A stretch of DNA of 64,000 nt, from the NCBI RefSeq assembly GCF_000518265.1, contig NZ_JADG01000010.1:372001-436000 (forward strand), given 5' to 3'. Numbering within the stretch: position 1 is the first letter of the stretch; each line of letters starts with the position of its first letter. The position numbers and the translations under genes were made by a program. Shown here piece by piece: positions 33,982 through 41,507 of the stretch. The stretch comes from Actinomadura oligospora ATCC 43269 (GTDB taxonomy: Bacteria; Actinomycetota; Actinomycetes; Streptosporangiales; Streptosporangiaceae). The notes beneath the pieces were generated by a model. It made no database searches. It was not told the DNA's origin and saw only the letters and a list, made by a program, of their open reading frames with translations.

Positions 33982-35568
33982 TCATCGGCCCGCGCGCGCC
34001 TCGCTTCCCGGTTTGGTCGGCAGGACCGGGCACTGCTGCCTCGCCAGGCGCCAGAGGACGACCCCCGCCGCGACGGTGCCCGCCACACGGAGCTTCTTGC
34101 GGAGGTCGAGGGCCTCGCTGACGCCGGGCTCCCCCTTCTGCCGCAGGTACCCCATTCGGACGGTGAACTCGCGGTTGGTGACGTCCCGGAGGAACGCGCG
34201 CAGCTGCTCGGGCGCGACCGTCGTGCCCATGAGCAGGTCGAGCGTCGTGCGCGCCGCCGCGATCTCGGAGAGGGAGTCGCGGACCTGGTTGAACATGATG
34301 TTGCGGACCTCCTCCTCGAAGATCTCGGTGGCGCTGAGCTCGGGGGCCAGGTAGCGGACGGAGCCCTCCAGGTTGGCGAACGACTTGCCGAGCAGCGCGA
34401 TGAGGGGACTGGTCTGGATGCCCCGCCGCGCCGCGTACCGGAGCATGTTCGTCAGGGCCACGCCGAAGTTGAGCTCCGCCAGGGACGCCGAGGCGATCTT
34501 GGGGATCAGCGTCGACGCGTCCCCGCAGAAGGCCGGGACGTCCGCCCAGGGGGTGGCCTTGCCGAGTTCGAGCCAGGCGCGGGCCACGCCGGCGCCGTCC
34601 TCGTGCGCCATGGCGAGCAGGATGGACATGAGGGTCATGCTCATCCGCCGGTCGATGCGGCCGACCATGCCCCAGTCGATCAGGGACGCCTTGTGCCCGG
34701 ACGCCACGAAGATGTTCCCGGGGTGCGGGTCGGCGTGGAAGAACCGGTCGGTGAGGTAGCCGCGGTAGCCGAAGGTCAGCAGGTCGCGGCCGATCCCCAG
34801 GCGTTCCTCCTCGGTGAGGCCGGCCGGGTCCACCTCCCGGATGGAGCAGCCGGGCGCGAGGGTCTGCGCCATGACCCGGGGCGTCGCGAAGATCACCTCG
34901 GGGACCTCCAGGTACTCGAAACCGGAGACGAGCTCCTGGGCGCGCTCCATGTTGGCGGCCTCGACGGTGAAGTCCAGCTCCGACTCCATCGCGTCGAAGA
35001 CGACGTTCAGGGTCGCCTCGAGGTCCATCACGGTGTTGAGGTCGCGGGCCGCGCGGGCCACCCAGCGGACGATCCTGCGGGCCATGGCCATGTCGTCGAG
35101 GACCAGGGCGCGGATGTCGGGCCGCTGGATCTTCAGCACGCCGTGGGTCCCGTCCTGGAGGATGACCTCGTAGACCTGGGCCAGCGAGGCGGATCCCAGC
35201 GGCTCGGCGTCGGCGACCTTGGCGAAGCGGCTGTTCCAGTCGGGGCCGAGCTCGTCCACCAGCACCGGCTCGAAGACCGAGAACGGCGCGGGGGACACCG
35301 TGTCCTGCAGGTGGGCGAACTCGGCCATCATCTCCGCGGAGACGATGTCGGGCCGCGTCGACAGCATCTGCCCCAGCTTGATGTAGAAGGGGCCCAGCCG
35401 CTCCAGGGCCAGGCGGACGGTCCTGGCGCGCTGCCGCTTGACCTCGCTGGGCGTCGCGCCGTGCTCGTCGCGTGTGCCGTGCCCGCGGCGCGCGGCGAAC
35501 CGGGAGCCCTCCTCGGCGACGATCTGGAACAGAACCTTGCTGACGGCGCGCAGGCGTCGTGTGCTCAA
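33982..35568 (-). CDS. ABC1/UbiB-family atypical kinase
   Basis: 528 residues. Family motifs: KxGQ in GPFYIKLGQMLSTRPD, the Ala-rich nucleotide loop in GSASLAQVYEV, the catalytic HADPHPGNIFV and the metal-binding Asp in LIDWGMVGR. The C-terminus has a short hydrophobic helix (VAGTVAAGVVLWRL). UbiB/COQ8 proteins support quinone or lipid biosynthesis at the membrane. The TTG start at 35568 is preceded by GGAGA. It may end the leftward lipid-related gene series. Confidence 0.9.
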   Translation of the reverse strand: MSTRRLRAVSKVLFQIVAEEGSRFAARRGHGTRDEHGATPSEVKRQRARTVRLALERLGPFYIKLGQMLSTRPDIVSAEMMAEFAHLQDTVSPAPFSVFEPVLVDELGPDWNSRFAKVADAEPLGSASLAQVYEVILQDGTHGVLKIQRPDIRALVLDDMAMARRIVRWVARAARDLNTVMDLEATLNVVFDAMESELDFTVEAANMERAQELVSGFEYLEVPEVIFATPRVMAQTLAPGCSIREVDPAGLTEEERLGIGRDLLTFGYRGYLTDRFFHADPHPGNIFVASGHKASLIDWGMVGRIDRRMSMTLMSILLAMAHEDGAGVARAWLELGKATPWADVPAFCGDASTLIPKIASASLAELNFGVALTNMLRYAARRGIQTSPLIALLGKSFANLEGSVRYLAPELSATEIFEEEVRNIMFNQVRDSLSEIAAARTTLDLLMGTTVAPEQLRAFLRDVTNREFTVRMGYLRQKGEPGVSEALDLRKKLRVAGTVAAGVVLWRLARQQCPVLPTKPGSEARAGR

Positions 35569-35640
35569 CGGCTCTCCATGGGATCTCCCTGGGCGGCCGG
35601 CCCAGGTCGCCCGTCCGGCCGGTTCGACATGGCGGCGCGA

Positions 35641-35994
35641 TCACCGTTTCCGGCGGGTGCCCGCGCCTCCGAGGAAGTCGGTGGCCCCCGACAGGACCTG
35701 GCGGGCGGTGGCGAACAGGTCGCCGCCCGAGGCCGACAGGGTCTGCGGGGGCAGGGACGCGCGGAGCACCTCCAGCAGCACCTCGTGGGTGCAGTCGGTG
35801 TCGGTCTCGGCGTGCCGGACGCGGAACTGGCGTCCGACCTTCACCTCGTCGCCGAGCTCCTTCAGGGTGACCCGGCGCCGTTCCTCCAGGTCGTACAGGT
35901 CGCCGTCCGGCTCGAGACGCAGCCGCCGGACGGGCGGGCGTCTCCAGCCGGACGGCGCACCCCGCTCCCGGGGACGCTCCGTCTCTTCGGGCAT
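35641..35994 (-). CDS. polyhydroxyalkanoate-regulator-like (PhaR N-terminal type) protein
   Basis: 117 residues, ATG 35994 behind GGGAGGGAG. The central part, RRLRLEPDGDLYDLEERRRVTLKELGDEVKVG, followed by FRVRHAETD, resembles the PHA/PHB accumulation regulator DNA-binding domain (RLYDT...YVTL..L...V..G). The end is a short helix with a Gly/Arg/Lys tail. It lies between the UbiB gene and an acidic-repeat protein on the same strand, possibly linked to storage granules. Tentative. Confidence 0.5.
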   Translation of the reverse strand: MPEETERPRERGAPSGWRRPPVRRLRLEPDGDLYDLEERRRVTLKELGDEVKVGRQFRVRHAETDTDCTHEVLLEVLRASLPPQTLSASGGDLFATARQVLSGATDFLGGAGTRRKR

Positions 35995-36071
35995 CTCAAG
36001 CTCCCTCCCGTGCCGCCCCGTCCGGCTCCTCGGCACCCGCTCAGGGGCGCGGAGGAGCCGGACGGGTCTCG

Positions 36072-36521
36072 TCATCCCTCCGCCGAACGGGACGCGGTCT
36101 CCTTCTCCTTGCGATCGCCCCCGGTGTGGGCGGCGGCCACGGCGCCGGGGGAGGCGTGCTCGGCCAGGGCCCTGACCTGCCTCGCGAGGTCGAGAAGGTC
36201 CTCGTGCAGGTCGCTGACCATGTCCGCGAGGTCGTCCACGTCGTCGTCGCGGTAGTCCCGGTCGCGGTCCCGATCCCGGTCGTCCCAGTCCCGGTCGTCG
36301 CGGTGGCGGCGACGGCCGCGCGACGGGAGGTCGGAGCGGTCCTCCACGAGCCTGGTGAGCGCGTCGCGCGTGGAGGTCTCCACGTCCCGGGTCCGGTCGA
36401 GGTTGTCGTCCATGTAGTCCTTGACGTCGTCGAGCACGTCCTGGAAGAGGCGGGTCATTCCGGTGCGCCGCCGGGACCTGCGAGGACGGGGCCGTCGATA
36501 GTCGTCGCGATAGGTGGGCAT
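36072..36521 (-). CDS. charged coiled-coil protein with Arg/Asp repeats
   Basis: 149 residues, ATG 36521 with GGGAGAG upstream. A basic N-terminus (RRPRPRRSRRRTG) is followed by a helix (RLFQDVLDDVKDYMDD), an alternating R/D tract (DRDWDDRDRDRDRDYRDDD) and a heptad helix (LADMVSDLHEDLLDLARQVRAL). It looks phasin-like or scaffold-like. Adjacent to the PhaR-like gene, a granule-surface role is possible but unproven. Confidence 0.5.
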   Translation of the reverse strand: MPTYRDDYRRPRPRRSRRRTGMTRLFQDVLDDVKDYMDDNLDRTRDVETSTRDALTRLVEDRSDLPSRGRRRHRDDRDWDDRDRDRDRDYRDDDVDDLADMVSDLHEDLLDLARQVRALAEHASPGAVAAAHTGGDRKEKETASRSAEG

Positions 36522-36928
36522 TGCACTCTCCCTTGTGCGGCGGTGCCGCGGGTATCGCCTTTTCGGGCCGTCGCCTCCTGCGCTGGGGGAAGGAGCGTGG
36601 CCCTTCTTGTGAATCCGCTCGCCGGTGACGGTCGCCGACGATTTCCTCGTGGAGTGGACGGCCCGAGATTCATTGTCGCGAGGCCGGTTCGGCTGTTTCG
36701 TACCCGGCATCGGCACGGTCGACCATCCTGCCGCTTCCGAGGATAGGGGGGCCACGTGTCAGGGGGCATGACCAGGGGCGATGCAAGATGCTTACCGGTT
36801 GACCACATTCCCGGATGTCCGAGTGGGGATGTATGTTGCCTATGCTTGCTGTTTCTTGGTCGACCCATAGGGTGGGGTATGTGTTTCGCGCCCATAAACG
36901 AAGCCGCACAGGGTGCATTGTGGGGTTC
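36522..36928. other. 400-bp intergenic region
   Basis: No supportable gene. It separates the AlkB/rubredoxin operon end from the small charged protein gene and likely holds a promoter for the leftward 36521 gene. Confidence 0.35.
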
Positions 36929-37186
36929 TCATGGCGGTTCACGGCTCCGGTCGGGATTCGGTGACGATGGTCCTCCGTGCGGAGCCCCACGCGACTCTCT
37001 GACCGGCTCTGCGAACGACTCTCCGATCGGCTCTGCGAAGTCGACCTTTTCGCGGACGCCGCAGTCGGGGCAGCACCAGGCGTCGGGCACGTCGGCCCAG
37101 GCGGTCCCGGGAGGGAAGCCCTCCCTGGGCTCACCCGCGCGTTCGTCGTAGACGTAGTCGCAGACGGGGCATTGGAAGCGGCTCAT
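36929..37186 (-). CDS. rubredoxin (AlkG type)
   Basis: 85 residues. Two iron-binding knuckles: CPVC (Cys6, Cys9) and CCPDCG (Cys39, Cys42 as ligands), with the usual GFPPGTAWADVPDAW between. The C-terminal ~40 residues are a disordered Pro/Ser/Arg tail. Its ATG overlaps the alkB stop (ATGA), so it is the dedicated electron donor of the adjacent AlkB. Confidence 0.95.
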   Translation of the reverse strand: MSRFQCPVCDYVYDERAGEPREGFPPGTAWADVPDAWCCPDCGVREKVDFAEPIGESFAEPVRESRGAPHGGPSSPNPDRSREPP

Positions 37187-38331
37187 GAGCGGTACCTTCC
37201 GCGGTGGCCGGCCTGGACGTTGGCGAGGTCGACGTCGCCGCCGTAATGCGCGAGGACACGGCCGTCCATGACCCGGCGCCAGAGCGGCGGAATCCATGCC
37301 AGCAGCGTCATCGTGGGATATCCGGCGGGCAGTTCCGGGGCCTCGTCGACATGCCGGAGCGCCTGGTAGCGGCGGGTCGGATTGGCGTGGTGGTCGCTGT
37401 GCCGCTGGAGGTGGTAAAGGAGCACGTTGGACGCGAGGTTGTTGCAGTTCCAGCTATGCCGCGGGGCGCAGCGTTCGAGGCGTCCGCCGGCGGTTCTCTG
37501 GCGGAGCAGCCCGTAATGCTCGATGTAGTTGATCGTCTCGAGCAGGGAGAAACCCACCACCGCCTGGAGCAGCAGGTAGGGCAGGATTCCGGGCCCGAAC
37601 AGGGTGACCAGCACCCCGTAGAGGACGAGCGTCATCGCCCAGGCGTTCAGGACGTCGTTCCGCGCCGTCCACGGACGTCGTCCGGTACGGGCGAGCCGCC
37701 GTGCCTCCAGGCCCCAGGCGGAACGCAGGCTTCCCAGAACCGTGCGTGGCCAGAACCGCCAGTACGTCTCGCCGAGCCGGGCGCTGGCCGGGTCCCGCGG
37801 GGTGGCGACGCGGACGTGATGGCCGCGGTTGTGCTCGATGAAGAAGTGGCCGTACGCGGTCTGCGCCAAGGCCACCTTCGACAGCCAGCGCTCCAGCGCG
37901 TCCTTCTTGTGGCCGAGTTCGTGCGCGGCGTTGATGCCGTTGCCGCCGACGAACCCGGTGGTGAACGCGAGCCCGAGCTTGTCGACGGTCGAGAGGCCCC
38001 CGCGGGACCACAGGTAGCAGGCCATGACCAGCCCGGCGTACTGGAGCGGGAGGTACAGATAGGTGCACCAGCGGTAATAGCGCTGTTGTTCCAGCCAGGC
38101 CAGGACGGCGTCGGGCGGGTTGCCCGGGTCCTTGCCGAGGGCGTGGTCGATCCACGGGAAGGTCGCGTACAGCAGGAGGAGCTCGGACCACCAGAAGACG
38201 CCCTGCCCGGTCGCCTCCGCGAGGGCCCAGGCCAGGAACGGGAACGCGGGGACGAACAAGCCGAGCAGCCACAGGTACTTCTTGCCGTCCCGCCACGTCG
38301 CCGGCGGCGGTGCCGGACCGTTCAGTGCCAT
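37183..38331 (-). CDS. alkB: AlkB-type membrane di-iron hydroxylase (alkane 1-monooxygenase)
   Basis: 382 residues, six hydrophobic helices and all His boxes: HELGHK, EHNRGHH, LQRHSDHH, plus NYIEHYGL. AlkB enzymes hydroxylate the terminal carbon of alkanes or fatty acyl chains. It overlaps the upstream membrane-protein gene by 10 nt and rubredoxin downstream by 4 nt. Because it belongs to an ACP/ketosynthase operon, a lipid intermediate rather than free alkane may be the substrate (inference). Confidence 0.93.
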   Translation of the reverse strand: MALNGPAPPPATWRDGKKYLWLLGLFVPAFPFLAWALAEATGQGVFWWSELLLLYATFPWIDHALGKDPGNPPDAVLAWLEQQRYYRWCTYLYLPLQYAGLVMACYLWSRGGLSTVDKLGLAFTTGFVGGNGINAAHELGHKKDALERWLSKVALAQTAYGHFFIEHNRGHHVRVATPRDPASARLGETYWRFWPRTVLGSLRSAWGLEARRLARTGRRPWTARNDVLNAWAMTLVLYGVLVTLFGPGILPYLLLQAVVGFSLLETINYIEHYGLLRQRTAGGRLERCAPRHSWNCNNLASNVLLYHLQRHSDHHANPTRRYQALRHVDEAPELPAGYPTMTLLAWIPPLWRRVMDGRVLAHYGGDVDLANVQAGHRGRYRS

Positions 38332-38993
38332 GCCACCCGCTCCTTCCCTGAGCCGACCTGGACGGCGGCGCGGCGGGTCACGCGGTGGAGCGCGATCACG
38401 TAGGCGATGTCGAGGGCGGCGACGGCGACGAACAGCACGTACAGGACGGGCCGTCCGTCCGCCGCCGTCGTGGAGGGCATGTTCACGCCGAACGCCAGGG
38501 CGAGGCATGCCGCCCCGAGGAGCTTGGCGACCGCGATCGGCATGCTCTGGCCGCGTCCGTCGCGGCGCGCGTCCAGCATGGCGAGGAACATCGCGCTCGT
38601 CATCAGGTTGGCCAGGAACGTCGTGTAGATCCCGTAAGGGTCGTCCAAGGCCCTGTTCAGGGCGTACAGCAGCGGGATCGCGACCGCGTAGGACGCGGCG
38701 ACGATCGCGGCGAACAGCCAGGCGGGAAGGCGCGGGAACTCGCGTGGGCCGTACCGGAGCGTCTGCGCGACCAGGACCAGGTCGAGCAGGAACATGCCGG
38801 TGATCCCAGCCCGCAGTCCGTGGGGGTATCCGCCCAGGAAGAGCAGCTCCCACGACGAGTTGGCCACCAGCGCCAGGAGCGGCATGCCGAAGGTGCGGTC
38901 ACGGGCGTTCCGCCATGCGACCAGCACGTAGGCCAGGGACCAGAACCCGCCGCTGGCCAGGAGCAGCGGCACGAACCACGGGGACTCGCTCAT
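38322..38993 (-). CDS. seven-helix membrane protein, transmembrane terpene cyclase-like
   Basis: 223 residues predicted as seven membrane helices. Helix 2 carries LVANSSWELLFLGGYPHG and helix 7 ALDIAYVIAL. These match the conserved N..WE..(Y/F)...YP glutamate and the C-terminal Asp of the Pyr4/PaxB/DmtA1 transmembrane terpene cyclases, which protonate polyprenyl epoxides or alkenes. Length (220-245) also fits. It is coupled to alkB by a 10-nt overlap and starts 4 bp after the SDR stop. No prenyltransferase is nearby, so the substrate is open. Confidence 0.55.
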   Translation of the reverse strand: MSESPWFVPLLLASGGFWSLAYVLVAWRNARDRTFGMPLLALVANSSWELLFLGGYPHGLRAGITGMFLLDLVLVAQTLRYGPREFPRLPAWLFAAIVAASYAVAIPLLYALNRALDDPYGIYTTFLANLMTSAMFLAMLDARRDGRGQSMPIAVAKLLGAACLALAFGVNMPSTTAADGRPVLYVLFVAVAALDIAYVIALHRVTRRAAVQVGSGKERVAWH

Positions 38994-38997
38994 GGGA

Positions 38998-39972
38998 TCA
39001 CCCGGACCGGTCCCGGGACGGCCGGACCGGCTGCAGCCCGCCAGCCGCGCCTCCGCCAGCCGCGCCTCCGGTCGGTGCGCCCCCGCTCGGCGCGCCCTCG
39101 GCCAGGGGCAGTTGCCTGTTCCGGACGGGATCGACGCTGCGCGCCATGATCCGCTCGACCGTCCTGGGGAAGAGCAGGTCGGACAGGCGCGCGGCGAGGC
39201 CCACCGGGTGGCTGATCCGCGCGGGCCGGTGGACGACCGCGTGGGCGATCACCCGCGCGGCCGACCGCGCCGACATCGCGGAGTTCTGGTTGATGCCTCC
39301 CCGGGCGCTCATGGCCGTCCGCACGAGCGGCATGTTGACGATGGTCCAGCGCACCCCGTCGGCGCGCGTCTCGGGCGCGGTCGACCGGGCGAACGCCTCG
39401 AAGGCCGCCTTCGAGGCCAGGTATCCGGAGAAGTGGGGAAGTGCCCCGATCTGCGTGCCGAAGGTGGAGACGTTCACGATGTGCCCGTCCCCGCGGGCCC
39501 GCATGTCGGCGAGGAGCGGCAGCGTCAGCCGCAGCGCGCCGAGGAAGTTCAGCCGGATCTGCCGTTCGGTGTCGTTGAACGGGTCGCGGGAGTTGACCAG
39601 CGCCCGGCGGATGGAGTGCCCGGCGTTGTTGATGAGGATGTCGGCCCCGCCCATCTCCAGGACGTGCGTCGTCAGCCGTGCGACCTGGTCGGGATCGGTC
39701 AGGTCGCACGGGTGCACGTGCACGGGCGCGCCGTCGATGCCCTCGGCGACCTGCGCCAGCCGGTGGGCGCGCCGGGCGACCAGGATCAGCTCGGCTCCGG
39801 CGTTGCCGAGCAGGAGCGCGGTCTCCCGGCCGATCCCCGACGACGCCCCGGTCAGCACCACCCGCTTCCCGGCGACCGCCGACCGCAGCGACCGCGGACG
39901 GCGCAGCCGGTGGAACTGCCGTCGGGGCGTGCATTCCCAGGTCGTCCGCCAGAAGAGGTCTCCGACATCCAT
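38998..39972 (-). CDS. short-chain dehydrogenase/reductase
   Basis: 324 residues. Cofactor loop VVLTGASSGIGRE, NNAGHSI, and active-site SGYLASKAA (Tyr and Lys). The last ~30 residues are a Gly/Ala/Pro-rich tail. Resembles actinobacterial SDRs with a C-terminal extension after RHP..G..A. It sits 54 bp downstream of the ketosynthase and so may reduce a beta-keto or acyloin intermediate. Confidence 0.9.
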   Translation of the reverse strand: MDVGDLFWRTTWECTPRRQFHRLRRPRSLRSAVAGKRVVLTGASSGIGRETALLLGNAGAELILVARRAHRLAQVAEGIDGAPVHVHPCDLTDPDQVARLTTHVLEMGGADILINNAGHSIRRALVNSRDPFNDTERQIRLNFLGALRLTLPLLADMRARGDGHIVNVSTFGTQIGALPHFSGYLASKAAFEAFARSTAPETRADGVRWTIVNMPLVRTAMSARGGINQNSAMSARSAARVIAHAVVHRPARISHPVGLAARLSDLLFPRTVERIMARSVDPVRNRQLPLAEGAPSGGAPTGGAAGGGAAGGLQPVRPSRDRSG

Positions 39973-40026
39973 GTGCTCTCATCCTTGGGGGAGGTGGGCT
40001 GCGACGGCCGGGCGGTCGCCCGGCGG

Positions 40027-41253
40027 TCAGGGCCGGGTGAAGGCGAGGACGACGTTGTGCCCGCCAAAGCCGAAGCTGTGGGACAGGGCGGCCGTGACGT
40101 CCTGGTCGCGCGGGGCCGGGCCGACGAAGTCCAGGTCGAAGGCCGGGTCGGGCCGTTCGAGGTTGAGGGTTGGCGGCAGGAACCCGGCACCGATCGCCTG
40201 GACGACCGCGATCGCCTCGATCCCTCCCGAGGCCCCGAGGGAGTGCCCGGTCTGGGACTTGGTCGCGGAGACCGGCACCCGCCGGCTGCGGTCCGCCAGG
40301 GCCGTCCTGATCGCCATGACCTCGGCGGCGTCGCCCAGCGGGGTGCTGGTGCCGTGCGCGTTGATGTAGGACACCTCGTCCGGGGTGAGCCCGGCCCGCC
40401 TCATCGCGATCTCGATGGCGCGGCCCGCTCCGCTGCCGTCCGGACGGGGCGCCACGACGTTGTAGGCGTCGCAGGTCCGTCCGTATCCGGCGAACCGGGC
40501 CTTGACCGCCGCGCCGCGGGCCGAGGCGTGCTCCTCGGACTCCAGGATGAGCATCCCGGCGCCCTCGGCCAGCACGAAGCCGTCCCGGTCGGGGGAGAAG
40601 GGCCTGCTCGCGGCGGTGGGGGCCGCCACCCGGGCCGACAGGGCGTGGTGGGCGCGCAGCGAGCTGATCATCTCGGGGAAGACCGGCGCCTCCGCCCCTC
40701 CCGCGACCACGATGTCGGCCTCGCCGCTGGTGATCATCTGGTGGCCCACCGCGAGGGCCTCGCCCCCGGCGGCGCACGCCAGCGACGAGCAGGTGACCGG
40801 GCCGGACAGTCCGTGCCTGATGGCGATGCCCGCCGCGATCGCGTTGCTCATGACCCGGGGGACGCCGCCCCGTGACCGGCGGCCCCCCTCGTCCCAGGCG
40901 GCCCGCCAGATGGCCGCGAGGGACTCCAGGTTGCCCGCGCCGGTGCCGACCGAGATCCCGAACCGGGTGAGGTCGAGCTTCTCCAGATCGAGCCCGGCGT
41001 CCTCCATGGCCAGGTCGGTGGCCACGATCGCCAGCTGGACGGTGCGGTCCATCTTCGCCGTCAGCCGGACGGGCAGGGCCAGCGAGTCCGGGAGGTCCAC
41101 CTCGCCCGCGATGCACGGGCCAAGCTCCTCCGGCGCGAACCGGGTGACGCTCCGGATGCCGTTGCGCCCGGTCACCTGTCCCTTGTGGAAGTCCGCCGCG
41201 CCGATCCCGATGGGGGTGACGGGGCCCAGGCCGGTCACGACCACGGCGCTCAC
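40027..41253 (-). CDS. beta-ketoacyl-ACP synthase (FabF/KAS II type)
   Basis: 408 residues with the complete Cys-His-His triad: Cys in SSLACAAGGEAL, His in NAHGTSTPLGD and His in KSQTGHSLGASGG; the C-terminal HSFGFGGHN is intact. The GTG start overlaps the ACP stop (GTGA). It condenses malonyl-ACP with an acyl chain. As a stand-alone KS coupled to one ACP and a ThDP enzyme, it probably belongs to a specialised pathway rather than housekeeping fatty acid synthesis. Confidence 0.95.
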   Translation of the reverse strand: MSAVVVTGLGPVTPIGIGAADFHKGQVTGRNGIRSVTRFAPEELGPCIAGEVDLPDSLALPVRLTAKMDRTVQLAIVATDLAMEDAGLDLEKLDLTRFGISVGTGAGNLESLAAIWRAAWDEGGRRSRGGVPRVMSNAIAAGIAIRHGLSGPVTCSSLACAAGGEALAVGHQMITSGEADIVVAGGAEAPVFPEMISSLRAHHALSARVAAPTAASRPFSPDRDGFVLAEGAGMLILESEEHASARGAAVKARFAGYGRTCDAYNVVAPRPDGSGAGRAIEIAMRRAGLTPDEVSYINAHGTSTPLGDAAEVMAIRTALADRSRRVPVSATKSQTGHSLGASGGIEAIAVVQAIGAGFLPPTLNLERPDPAFDLDFVGPAPRDQDVTAALSHSFGFGGHNVVLAFTRP

Positions 41254-41507
41254 GGCATGGCCCTCTCCGGCGAGGTGTCCTGCATGACGGCGATGACGTC
41301 GGCGACGGTGCCCACCATGGAGAACCGCCCGGGGTCGATGTCGAGGGCGTAGCGCTCCTCGACGTCGGTCAGCAGGTCGTAGGCGTCGATGGAGTCGAGG
41401 GCGAGGTCCTCGCGCAGGCTCGCGTCGGGGGTGATCAGGCTCCGCTCGACGCCGAGCCTGTCGGCGAGGATGGTCTGGATGGTGTCCAGCGCTTCCTGGG
41501 CGTTCAT
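41250..41507 (-). CDS. acyl carrier protein
   Basis: 85 residues. The phosphopantetheine site is the Ser of ALDSIDAYDLL. The surrounding helices (DTIQTILADRLGVERSLI, VEERYALDIDPGRFSM, TVADVIAVM) are standard. The ATG overlaps the ThDP-enzyme stop (ATGA) and the stop overlaps the ketosynthase GTG, so it is a dedicated carrier for this operon. Confidence 0.95.
   Translation of the reverse strand: MNAQEALDTIQTILADRLGVERSLITPDASLREDLALDSIDAYDLLTDVEERYALDIDPGRFSMVGTVADVIAVMQDTSPERAMP

Noticed and set aside
33641..35644. Long alternative minus-strand frame through the UbiB gene
   Set aside because: Arg/Pro-rich out-of-frame reading; the UbiB motifs lie in the frame ending at 33982.
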